Source: an uncultured Bacteroides sp. (GTDB taxonomy: Bacteria > Bacteroidota > Bacteroidia > Bacteroidales > Bacteroidaceae). Taken from it: a stretch of DNA of 55,895 bases. Below are positions 26,723-34,212 of this stretch, one piece after another. The position numbers and the translations under genes are program-made. The notes under the pieces are model-generated. The model worked only from the letters and a program-made list of their open reading frames with translations. It ran no database searches and was not told where the DNA came from. The stretch covers positions 1-55,895 of the forward strand of contig CAAFUN010000040.1 in assembly GCA_900766195.1 (NCBI GenBank), given 5' to 3'. Position 1 is the stretch's first letter. Each line of letters starts with the position of its first letter.

Positions 26723-27256
26723 TTAGCCCAATGGATCGTCATCTTTTCCACCTCCGCTGTTGCCGTTGCCTCCGGTATTGCCGGAACCGTTGGAAGAACT
26801 TTGCCCCGTACCCGAAATATCCACTGTGGTTTTTCCGGCCTTTTGGGCTTTGAGCAGTGCGCGTGTGGCGGCGCGTGTAGGCACCGGCGTAAATTCCAAA
26901 CTAGAGAAGATGTCTTTAAGATCTTCGCCCGGCACAAACTGAATGTTTACTCCGGTGATGTTGGCAGCCGTAAATTTTTCCGCCGATGCTACTCCCTTGC
27001 TGGTAATCTGGAGTCGGAATTTACCTAAATCGCCAAAATCCACCTGCAAGCCTTCGCGCAGCCCGTCAATCATATTTTCAACAGTGGAAATAAGTACGGC
27101 GGATACATCTGCACGACTCACGGTGGTTTGTTTGGACACTCGTTGCCCCAGTTCCTTCAAAGTGAGCTCACCCGCAATTTGTGACTTGGCATAAGCCTTT
27201 GCTACTTCATCCTTTTTTATAGGATTTTTGAGCATTGCGATACTGTAATTCAACAT
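26723..27256 (-). CDS. HU-family (HU-HIG type) DNA-binding protein
   Basis: A 177-residue HU-like protein. MLNYSIAMLKNPIKKDEVAKAYA matches the usual start of the Bacteroidetes HU-HIG group (quoted parts: NYSIAM, KNPIKKDE, KAYA). The HU fold is about 25-120, with VDFGDLGKFRLQI as the saddle strands. A Gly/Ser/Asn-rich disordered tail (about 150-177) ends in KDDDPLG. It probably bends DNA locally, and may assist the recombinase or the primase-helicase. It lies 58 bp upstream of smalltalk and probably heads that small operon. Confidence 0.87.
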   Translation of the reverse strand: MLNYSIAMLKNPIKKDEVAKAYAKSQIAGELTLKELGQRVSKQTTVSRADVSAVLISTVENMIDGLREGLQVDFGDLGKFRLQITSKGVASAEKFTAANITGVNIQFVPGEDLKDIFSSLEFTPVPTRAATRALLKAQKAGKTTVDISGTGQSSSNGSGNTGGNGNSGGGKDDDPLG

Positions 27257-27433
27257 ACAATTAAAAATTTAAAAGATTAATAAAATAGGAAATCGTACCG
27301 GTAACAAAACAAAGATAGCACATGCCGGCAGGATGAAAATGAGTGACAATGAATGCGCATAAATTCCGTTCGGAATGGAAGAGATTTGATGACTTTTACG
27401 TACCTTTATAAGATAAAGATAAATCGGAAAAAC

Positions 27434-27697
27434 ATGATGAAGGTAGAAAAACAATCTTGCAATCACCCGGCGGACGAAGCATCAGAACTGTCCATTCGTC
27501 CCTATTCTAAAAGCGAACTGGCCCGTGCTTATGCTCCCGAAATCGGAGAGCGTTCGGCGCTCAACCGCCTCTCACGTTGGATACGTCTAAATCAACCGCT
27601 CTGGCGGGCTTTATTGCAAACAGGTTATCGTCCGGCACAGCAAATACTTACCTGCAAGCAAGTGGAACTCGTCTTCGAGTATCTGGGCAGACCGTAG
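27434..27697 (+). CDS. DUF4248 family protein
   Basis: An 87-residue protein. The conserved part is IRPYSKSELARAYAPE followed by SALNRLSRWIRLNQPLW and ILTCKQVELVFEYLG, all-helical with a helix-turn-helix-like feel. DUF4248 genes are found in this same position, between the HU-like gene and the primase-helicase, in many Bacteroides cassettes. The start MMKVEKQSC was chosen because the preceding 27 codons are unlike the family. Possible DNA-binding adaptor; function unknown. Confidence 0.8.
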   Translation: MMKVEKQSCNHPADEASELSIRPYSKSELARAYAPEIGERSALNRLSRWIRLNQPLWRALLQTGYRPAQQILTCKQVELVFEYLGRP

Positions 27698-27717
27698 GCC
27701 GGTAATTGGCATTTAGG

Positions 27718-27753
27718 GTTTAGTGATGCGTGATTACTCACTCCTCACTAAAC
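27718..27753. terminator. Terminator-like hairpin between convergent DUF4248 and primase genes
   Basis: GTTTAGTGA (27718-27726) pairs perfectly with TCACTAAAC (27745-27753) across an 18-nt loop. Its position between convergent genes fits a bidirectional terminator, though there is no T-run. Confidence 0.45.
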
Positions 27754-27783
27754 ACCAATCAACCTAATTCTGATGAAGCGGAA

Positions 27784-27841
27784 TGCGCTGCTTGTACAAG
27801 TGAGAGCTTACGCAATTTGAAGCGCAAACCACCACTTGTAC
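27784..27841. repeat. Two interleaved inverted repeats
   Basis: TGCGCT (27784-27789) with AGCGCA (27821-27826), and GTACAAGTG (27794-27802) with CACTTGTAC (27833-27841). They cannot both form fully as nested stems. They lie just beyond the 3' end of the primase-helicase gene. Confidence 0.35.
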
Positions 27842-27868
27842 TATCAGTGCAATACACTTGTAGAAGCG

Positions 27869-29872
27869 TTATTTAATCCGTTCAATCCAGGGTGTCTGAT
27901 CTTTCATCATCACCTTGCCCTGCGCTTCCGCCACCACTTGTTCTTCGGACTCCCGTTCATCGTAACGACCGCAGGACTGGCGCACGTAAAGCACGCTTCC
28001 CGTCTGGCAAAGATATTGATCGCGCACCTTCAGCATATCCAGCCGGGTATAAGCACGATCTTGTTGTTTGATGCGGGAGATGGAAAAGATAAAATCGGCC
28101 AGATTGGCCCAGTTGGCACTGCCCGAAATGGTATACATGTCAATTTCTTCCAGCTCATTGCCGCCACTCTGCTTCTTCAGGCTGCGCGGATGGGCCACGA
28201 TAATTACCCAGATGCCATTGGCTCTTCCCCAGGCCTGCATTTGCGTCAGCATACTCTTAATGGCTTGTGTCTCGGTCTGGTAGCGCCCCGTATCCACTTC
28301 CATAAACAGATACGGATCGATGATGAGGTATTTCAGCGGCGCTGTGCGGCGTATGCGGTCGGCACGTGCAAGAATATTGGCAGGAGTGGGCGACACTTCA
28401 TTGAGGTCGAGATGCGCCATGTGGCTATCCAAAAAACGGACGATGGGCTGTAACTCTTCGGACGTATATCCTGTAGTGTTCACCCTGCCCAGCATCAGTT
28501 GGATGAGACGGGCGATGTGCTTGTTTTTGTCGGGCACTTCAAAAGAAAGATAACAAACGTAGCGTCCGGTTTTGGCCATAAGCCGGCAGGTAAGATCGTT
28601 CAGGAAATCGGTCTTCCCGCTATTCGGCTTTCCGGTCACAATCATCAGCCCGCCCAGATCGGTGGGATGAAACACCCGGTCTGTCAGAGGTCCGAAACCG
28701 ACATCGTAACCATGATCATACGCTCCGTGCAGCACGTTCAGAATTTCACCTGCGCGTTCGCCCACGCTAATGATGTCGGCAGTACGTTGTGGCTGTGCCG
28801 AATCGATAATTTCGCGCACCACATCCACCCCGTAGGCGGCAAGCACATCCGAGATGTCCTTGCAATGGGCAGGCAGCACGGTAAGCAGACAGCGCGCGCC
28901 AAAATAATCGGTGAGGTGCTTCACCAGAGTGCGACCGGGCAAATCCCTGTCGCCGCAAATCACCACATCCCTTGCTTGCCCCAGCCAGGAGTCGAAAGCC
29001 TCGAAAGATTTTCTCAGATCGCTTCCGGCTCCGTTGGGCACGCTGATGACGTAAGCGTAGCCTGCTTCGGTCAGGGTCAGCACATCTTTCTCCCCTTCGG
29101 TGATGATGAGACAGGGAACGAACTCCTCGCTCACCCGCAAGGGGTTGATGCAATCGATGTTGTAGGGCGGACACGGTGTGGTGGGCGAATCTTGCGCCCA
29201 AAATTTAGTATAAGCCGTCTTTGCCCCTTCGCCGGAAGCTATGCAAGAAGGGTCGCACGAACGATATTTGGCGTTTACAGCTTGCCCATTCACATAGTTG
29301 ACGTAAGCAATGCAATGATAAACGCTGCCGGCGGACTTTTTTTCGTCTTCTGCTCCGAAACAATGGTGCGTCAGGCAGCCGATGCGGTTGCCGATGGCAG
29401 TTGCCAACGAAATACCCTGATCGGACAGATAACGCCGGGCGGACAGTTGCACCGGATCGGTCGCATCCGGATCGTCGGTCAACGGTTTGATCTTGTCCAG
29501 CACCTCCGGCGCAAGCGGTTTGTAATCTTCGGGAATCATGGGTACTTCCGATACCAATCCGGCAGCGTTAGCCGCTCCGCTAAAGGGTGTTTTTCCGGCA
29601 GAAAAAGCAGCATTGCCCGTTCCGCTCAAGGGCGTTTTTCCGCTGCCGGGGGCAGACGAAGCGCAAAAAGACGTACAGGACACGATGGAGCGTTCCTGCC
29701 AGAAGTCGCGTAGCTTGCCGTGGAAGTCGCAACCACTGTAGAAACAATGATAAAGTCCCGTTTGCTTCGAGATGGAAAGATGCTTCTTTCCGCACTTGGG
29801 GCACACCGTAATGAAATTCTTTCCCGCACTCTTACGTTCGGGAAAATCCGATAAAGAATAAAAAGCCTTCAT
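27869..29872 (-). CDS. Primase-helicase (zinc finger, TOPRIM and DnaB-like ATPase)
   Basis: A 667-residue replication protein with the same layout as T7 gp4/Twinkle. The zinc finger has C24, C27, C43 and C48 (CPKCGKKH ... YHCFYSGCDF). TOPRIM has LIITEGEKD (about 256-264) and VVICGDRDLPGR. The RecA/DnaB helicase has Walker A VTGKPNSGKT (about 413-422), YLIIDPYLF as Walker B, and VIIVAHPR. A low-complexity linker repeats GKTPLSG/GKTPFSG near residue 100. The start MKAFYSLSDF is 19 codons inside the longest ORF, whose extra part does not resemble the family. It could prime and unwind a mobile element's DNA. Confidence 0.87.
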   Translation of the reverse strand: MKAFYSLSDFPERKSAGKNFITVCPKCGKKHLSISKQTGLYHCFYSGCDFHGKLRDFWQERSIVSCTSFCASSAPGSGKTPLSGTGNAAFSAGKTPFSGAANAAGLVSEVPMIPEDYKPLAPEVLDKIKPLTDDPDATDPVQLSARRYLSDQGISLATAIGNRIGCLTHHCFGAEDEKKSAGSVYHCIAYVNYVNGQAVNAKYRSCDPSCIASGEGAKTAYTKFWAQDSPTTPCPPYNIDCINPLRVSEEFVPCLIITEGEKDVLTLTEAGYAYVISVPNGAGSDLRKSFEAFDSWLGQARDVVICGDRDLPGRTLVKHLTDYFGARCLLTVLPAHCKDISDVLAAYGVDVVREIIDSAQPQRTADIISVGERAGEILNVLHGAYDHGYDVGFGPLTDRVFHPTDLGGLMIVTGKPNSGKTDFLNDLTCRLMAKTGRYVCYLSFEVPDKNKHIARLIQLMLGRVNTTGYTSEELQPIVRFLDSHMAHLDLNEVSPTPANILARADRIRRTAPLKYLIIDPYLFMEVDTGRYQTETQAIKSMLTQMQAWGRANGIWVIIVAHPRSLKKQSGGNELEEIDMYTISGSANWANLADFIFSISRIKQQDRAYTRLDMLKVRDQYLCQTGSVLYVRQSCGRYDERESEEQVVAEAQGKVMMKDQTPWIERIK

Positions 29873-29935
29873 AACTGAATGAAAAATTAAAAGTTGAATA
29901 TTGAATGATTGAAAAAAATGATTAATCACGAATCA

Positions 29936-30916
29936 TTAACCAGCCTGATCGCTGAATGAATCCTGCCAGTTTTGCCTCAGCACATTCCATTCGGCATTTG
30001 CCGACGGTCGTGGCGGAGCATCGGCGGGAATGAGAACGGCACCTTCTGCCTTGTCATCATAAAATCGGATGCCTGTTTCGGGATCGGTCCATTCATATTC
30101 GTTCAGCGGATGATTGTCACGCTGCCTGCTCCGGTTTTCCATCGCAGCCTGTTCACGTCTCCGACGGTTCTCCTCAGCAGCTTTATTCAGCAAATGTTTA
30201 CCGTGAGTGGTCTTCATCAGGTTGTTCAACCAGCAGAGCCGTCCGGTATGTCCGGTTTTCATGAAACGTTCCTGTCCGGCAAAGTAAGGCACCAGCAATT
30301 CGTTCACCAGATAAACGAGGTTTTCGCACGCATGTTTCCGGGTGAGTCCCTCGTGCTGCTGAAACCAGTTGATGAATGGAATAAGTATCTGTGCCTTCTG
30401 GGCGGGCGTATTGTTCACGAGGTGAAAAAACGCTTTGGCAGTTGCCAAAGGCTCCTGTGCAGCGGTCTGTTTTTCGCAAGAATCTTCTTTACCGCCTTTA
30501 GTATATATATTATATATATTATCCATAGCAAAAGTCTGTACAGATGCTTGCGGTGATTTTTGCGGCAATTCTTGCGCAGAAGTCTGCGGTAAAAGTGAAG
30601 TTTCCGACCTTTTTTCATGCCATAGCGGAGAATAAAATGCCTTGATGTGAGTACCGTCTTCATCCGTGACAAAAGGAAATGACTGGCACCTTTTCACAGC
30701 TTCAATAAGCATTTGTGTGGTAGGAAACCTTAACGACAGTTTGATATCATAAAAATTTTCTATGGGATAGGCCCGTTCCTCATTCATATAGGCGGTAAGT
30801 CCCAGATAAAGGTCCAACAGCTTGGAAATGGTGGAATCCGTAATCTTCCGACTCTTCCACTGTCTGATTAATTTTTGTAGCTCCGCCACTGAAACGGATG
30901 TCTTTAATGCTTTCAT
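29936..30916 (-). CDS. Uncharacterised cassette protein, partner of the primase-helicase
   Basis: A 326-residue soluble protein. It has a helical N-terminal part (VAELQKLIRQWKSRKITDSTISKLLDLYLG, i.e. about 9-40), then YPIENFYDIKLSLRFPTTQMLIEAV, and a Gln/Ser-rich linker near 110-155. A second helical domain follows (about 160-240), then a highly charged stretch (AAEENRRRREQ), and ends with WTDPETGIRFYDDKAEG. It lies 63 bp upstream of the primase-helicase on the same strand, so it is probably first in that operon and may act as loader or replication initiator. I do not recognise a named family with confidence. Confidence 0.6.
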   Translation of the reverse strand: MKALKTSVSVAELQKLIRQWKSRKITDSTISKLLDLYLGLTAYMNEERAYPIENFYDIKLSLRFPTTQMLIEAVKRCQSFPFVTDEDGTHIKAFYSPLWHEKRSETSLLPQTSAQELPQKSPQASVQTFAMDNIYNIYTKGGKEDSCEKQTAAQEPLATAKAFFHLVNNTPAQKAQILIPFINWFQQHEGLTRKHACENLVYLVNELLVPYFAGQERFMKTGHTGRLCWLNNLMKTTHGKHLLNKAAEENRRRREQAAMENRSRQRDNHPLNEYEWTDPETGIRFYDDKAEGAVLIPADAPPRPSANAEWNVLRQNWQDSFSDQAG

Positions 30917-30962
30917 TGTTTTGGATTCTTGTTACACGGTGAAGTTACAGAGAAAGAGTAAA

Positions 30963-30992
30963 TATGGATTACCAACATGTTGGTAATCCATA
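30963..30992. promoter_or_regulatory. Perfect 30-bp palindrome
   Basis: Half-site TATGGATTACCAACA is followed directly by its exact reverse complement, with no spacer. It lies between the divergent partner gene (starts 30916) and the HTH gene (starts 31030). A dimeric repressor operator is the simplest reading. A recombination site is possible, since its core TTGGTAATC recurs in the hairpin at 24238-24289. Confidence 0.7.
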
Positions 30993-31029
30993 CTATACAA
31001 TTAATATTAATTAACCATTATATCATAAA

Positions 31030-31286
31030 ATGAAAAACACCAAAAATGCTTACAACTATCGGGATTGGGGAGAATCTATTAACGTCCTCCGCTCCAGCTT
31101 AGGCATACCCGTTAAAACCTTATGTACAGACTGCAACATCAGTGCCCGCACTTATTACGAAATACTGCGGGGCTGGATACCCACATCAGTTATTACCTCC
31201 GTATCCTGGACTATCTGCACCACTTCGTCATAAATGAGGAAGATTTCCGAAAGGTGTGGATGAAACTTGGAGGCTTGAGTGTATAA
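31030..31286 (+). pseudogene. Small HTH (XRE-like) regulator disrupted by a 1-nt deletion
   Basis: The frame-0 product reads to residue 48 (RTYYEILRG) as an XRE-type helix-turn-helix and then runs into unrelated sequence and a stop at about 31233. In the -1 frame translation continues sensibly as LDTHISYYLRILDYLHHFV and INEEDFRKVWMKLGGLSV to a stop at 31284-31286. One base is missing around the GGGG at 31169-31172. The restored protein would be 85 residues. Such regulators sit at the head of fimbrial or capsule loci. A sequencing error or a frameshift event in translation cannot be excluded. Confidence 0.7.
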
Positions 31287-31314
31287 AAACTACACCGTTC
31301 ACTTTATTAAAAAC

Positions 31315-31355
31315 TTATGAATACAATAAAAGAAACAGACTAAATATATTCATAA
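31315..31355. repeat. 9-bp inverted repeat before the fimbrial operon
   Basis: TTATGAATA (31315-31323) and TATTCATAA (31347-31355) flank 23 nt in the 104-bp gap before the first fimbrial gene. No consensus TAnnTTTG is visible in this gap. The repeat is AT-rich and may be chance. Confidence 0.3.
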
Positions 31356-31390
31356 ATTATCAGATGCATATTTTCTAAAAAATCAAACTA

Positions 31391-31966
31391 ATGGTTAAAT
31401 TGAAATTTCTCTTATTTGCACTGGGGCTGTTCTGCTTTTGCCGTCCGGCTCCGGCACAAGAAGTAGCACTGAAATCAAACCTGATTTCAGATGCTACCAC
31501 AACTTTGAATCTGGCGACAGAAATAGGACTCTCCCCTAAAAGGACATTGGACTTATATGTAAATTACAACCCCTGGGAGTTTGGAGACAACAAATCCTTC
31601 AAGCATCTTATGGTTCAGCCGGAATATCGCTTCTGGTTTTGTGAGCGCTTCAGCGGATCTTTCATAGGCATTCATGCACATGCGGGCATCTTCAATGTGG
31701 GAGGCGTTCACATGCCTTTTGGCATGTGGCCCAAGCTGAAAGACAATCGCTATGAAGGTGAATTTATCGGAGCAGGCATTTCTTACGGCTATCAATGGGT
31801 ATTGGGCAAGCACTGGAATCTGGAAGCCAATATAGGTGCAGGCTATGCGTTGATTCATTATGACAAATATGAGTGCAAGGACTGTGGTAAACGGATCAAA
31901 AAAGATCAAAACCGCAACTATTTTGGACCGACCAAAGCGGCTATCAGTCTTGTCTATCTATTCTAA
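31391..31966 (+). CDS. DUF3575 outer-membrane beta-barrel protein
   Basis: A 191-residue protein with a signal peptide (1-22, ending APAQ). KSNLISDATTTLNLATEIGL is the hallmark opening of DUF3575. Alternating strands (LDLYVNYNPWEF, LMVQPEYRFWF, GAGISYGYQW, LEANIGAGYAL) follow, and the protein ends in SLVYLF, the aromatic C-terminus needed for barrel insertion. It carries two Cys in CKDCGK on a loop. DUF3575 and DUF3868 are regular partners at the head of Bacteroides fimbrillin operons and probably form the outer-membrane platform, which is inference. DUF3868 starts 13 bp downstream. Confidence 0.82.
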   Translation: MVKLKFLLFALGLFCFCRPAPAQEVALKSNLISDATTTLNLATEIGLSPKRTLDLYVNYNPWEFGDNKSFKHLMVQPEYRFWFCERFSGSFIGIHAHAGIFNVGGVHMPFGMWPKLKDNRYEGEFIGAGISYGYQWVLGKHWNLEANIGAGYALIHYDKYECKDCGKRIKKDQNRNYFGPTKAAISLVYLF

Positions 31967-31979
31967 AATTTAAAATCAA

Positions 31980-33296
31980 ATGAAAAATCTGCTTATATTT
32001 TGTACCCTTCTGCTGTGTTACTCAGCAAATGGGCAGAACCCTCCCACACAGAAAGTCCATACAAAGAATGTACAGCTCGGCTTGTCTGACAATCAAGCTT
32101 TACAAGTGAATATGGATCTTATCCTACCGGAAGATTTAAAAATCAGTTCAAACAGGATGATTATACTTACTCCCGTGGTGCGGTCGGGTGATAGGGAAGC
32201 GTTATTGACGCCGGTATATGTGTACGGTAGGAAACGTCAGATCATATCTGAACGGAAAAACCGCCTGCCGGTGGAAGGTAGCCAGGTATTGCGTCGTAAA
32301 AACCACAAGGAGCAAGTCATCAATTACTCGGCATCCACGCTTTATCAGCCTTGGATGAAGGGTGCAAATGTTGTTCTGGAGCAAGACCTTTGTGGCTGTG
32401 GCAATAAAAAGGAAGAAAATGAATCACAACTGCTCACGGGTGTTCCATCCTTTATTAAAATTCCGGAAGTGCAATATTGTGTTCCCACTAATGAAGCGGT
32501 GAAGCGCCGTATTTATAAGGGAACGGCCTATATTGATTTTCCGGTCAACAAAATCACGATTTATCCATCATACCGACGTAATCCTATCGAGCTGGCACGC
32601 ATAGACAGCACCCTGCGCGGATTTAAGGATAAGGACATTCGCGCTATCCGCATTCATGGTTACGCTTCGCCCGAAGGTCCGCATACTCACAATGCCTATT
32701 TGGCTAAGGAGCGTACAAATGCTTTAAAGAACCACATCATAACAAAATTCTCCCTACCCGACTCCTTATTTACCACCGCTTATACACCCGAAGATTGGGC
32801 TGGCTTTGTGAAGTTTGCACAACAGTCCGACCTAAAGGAAAAGAATGAAATACTGGATATAGCAGGTAGAGATATTCATCCTGACACCAAAGAAGAGTTG
32901 TTGAAACGTATGGGCGAAGCTTATGCCTACATGAGTGCAAACTGGTTCCCTGCTTTGCGTCATTCCGATTACGAGATAGAATACATCTTACCAAACTTTA
33001 CGGCAAAAGAAGCACGCATTATGGCCAGGCAAAATCCTTCACAACTGAGTTTGCGCGAACTGTATGATGCCGCACAGCTTTGTGAAAAAGGCTCCGACGA
33101 ATACTATAATATCATGGAGGCCGCCATAAGTGTTTACCCCGATAACCCTGAAGCCAATTTGAATGCGGCAGCTATGGAACTGGAGCGCGGAAATCTTACA
33201 GCTGCAAAGAAGTATATGGAAAAGGTGAATATGACTTCCAGTGCTGCACAGAATAATATGAAACGCATTACAATGTTAGAGGAGGAGAAAAAATGA
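31980..33296 (+). CDS. DUF3868 protein with OmpA-like peptidoglycan-binding domain
   Basis: A 438-residue exported protein (signal peptide 1-18). The DUF3868 part covers about 20-150 and includes a Cys-rich loop (DLCGCGNKK). An OmpA-like segment follows: AYIDFPVNKITIYPSYRRNP, then IRIHGYASPEGPHTHNAYLAKERTNAL (quoted parts HGYASPEGP, LAKERTNAL), about 180-260. The C-terminus has a TPR-like helical repeat (YPDNPEANLNAAAMELERG). It may tie the pilus base to the cell wall. Its stop overlaps the next start as ATGA. Confidence 0.82.
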   Translation: MKNLLIFCTLLLCYSANGQNPPTQKVHTKNVQLGLSDNQALQVNMDLILPEDLKISSNRMIILTPVVRSGDREALLTPVYVYGRKRQIISERKNRLPVEGSQVLRRKNHKEQVINYSASTLYQPWMKGANVVLEQDLCGCGNKKEENESQLLTGVPSFIKIPEVQYCVPTNEAVKRRIYKGTAYIDFPVNKITIYPSYRRNPIELARIDSTLRGFKDKDIRAIRIHGYASPEGPHTHNAYLAKERTNALKNHIITKFSLPDSLFTTAYTPEDWAGFVKFAQQSDLKEKNEILDIAGRDIHPDTKEELLKRMGEAYAYMSANWFPALRHSDYEIEYILPNFTAKEARIMARQNPSQLSLRELYDAAQLCEKGSDEYYNIMEAAISVYPDNPEANLNAAAMELERGNLTAAKKYMEKVNMTSSAAQNNMKRITMLEEEKK

Positions 33297-34180
33297 TAAA
33301 GCAAATCTGTAAATTGACCTGTATTGCCCTGCCTTTATTATTAACATCCTGTATCAAGTCGGATTATGATACGGAAAACTGCTGGGGACAATACACCATT
33401 ACGCCCATAACGCCCGAAGAACTGGGACAGGGCAGCCATGTTGAACTGAAGAATACCAATACCACCCTTATCTTTCCCGACGGCAATGCCCGCCAAACGG
33501 AAGTGGGCAGTGATAAAGTGCTTCAACTCTATAAAGGACGCCATACCGCCATACCTGTAAAGGGAACGGATGACAAGGTAAAAATAAACGGTAAGGAAGT
33601 TCGTGTACAGACCGATGCCAACTCCATCATTAGTGATGTGCCCGACTTTGTAGGAGGCTATCGCGACTTGGATATTCCTACAACTACCCCTGATTGGGGC
33701 ATTACGAACTACGATGTTCCCACATTTGTACAGTCCCGTCAACTGATCCTCAAGGTGAAGTTCGAGGGAAACAACGTTCCGTTCATCAATTCATTCTCCG
33801 GCATTATCGGCGGCATCACCGTGTCACGTGATCTGAATAAGGCTTTTGTCAATAACGGCACATCAGATCATCCTGCTCTGGAAAGTAGTTTGGTGAAGTA
33901 TGCATTGACCGATCTGGACAGTGAGGGTTACCATACCGGCACTCATCGTCTGCTAGGTGTCGCAGGCAATGGCTCGCAAACTTTAGCGCTGACAGTGAAT
34001 TATAACGGTGGCTTACAGAAGGCATTCACTTTTGATGTAACAAAAAGCCTCGACGGCTTCCACACCAAAGATGTAATGACCCCTTGGGTAATAAAAATCC
34101 TGATTCATTTAGGTGCCGACTTCCAGGCAGAAATAGTTGATTGGCAAGAAGGGCCGATAACTAATCTGGAAGCTCATTAA
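33293..34180 (+). CDS. DUF5119 lipoprotein, FimB/Mfa2-like fimbrial anchor
   Basis: A 295-residue lipoprotein with lipobox LLTSC (Cys20). The body is beta-rich, with LIFPDGNARQTE and PWVIKILIHLGADFQAEIVDW at the end, like the second transthyretin-like domain of Mfa2/FimB proteins. Unlike the six downstream subunits it has no Thr-Arg site after the lipobox, as expected for an uncleaved anchor. It overlaps the DUF3868 gene by 4 nt. DUF5119 assignment is from recall of the family pattern. Confidence 0.72.
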   Translation: MIKQICKLTCIALPLLLTSCIKSDYDTENCWGQYTITPITPEELGQGSHVELKNTNTTLIFPDGNARQTEVGSDKVLQLYKGRHTAIPVKGTDDKVKINGKEVRVQTDANSIISDVPDFVGGYRDLDIPTTTPDWGITNYDVPTFVQSRQLILKVKFEGNNVPFINSFSGIIGGITVSRDLNKAFVNNGTSDHPALESSLVKYALTDLDSEGYHTGTHRLLGVAGNGSQTLALTVNYNGGLQKAFTFDVTKSLDGFHTKDVMTPWVIKILIHLGADFQAEIVDWQEGPITNLEAH

Positions 34181-34212
34181 TTAAAGCTTATACAAAAAAT
34201 CATATAATTATA

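Larger units (their letters stand above)
24450..31286. mobile_element. Accessory cassette: recombinase, UpxY, amidase, smalltalk, HU, DUF4248, primase-helicase, partner, HTH
   Basis: The gene set and mixed orientation match the cassettes that precede capsule loci in Bacteroides. It is wedged between malQ and a fimbrial operon. Its centre is GC-richer than its neighbours: 28861-28920 has 35 of 60 G+C against 21 of 60 in 25801-25860. No target-site duplication, transfer genes or capsid genes were seen, so whether it still moves is unknown. Confidence 0.55.

Noticed and set aside
28499..29713. 404-residue plus-strand ORF
   Set aside because: It is the antisense frame of the primase-helicase, kept open by GC-rich codons. 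The minus-strand protein has intact zinc-finger, TOPRIM and Walker motifs.
31160..31180. Programmed -1 frameshift in the HTH gene
   Set aside because: The site does not fit the X XXY YYZ slippery pattern and no strong downstream structure is seen. A simple deletion is more likely.
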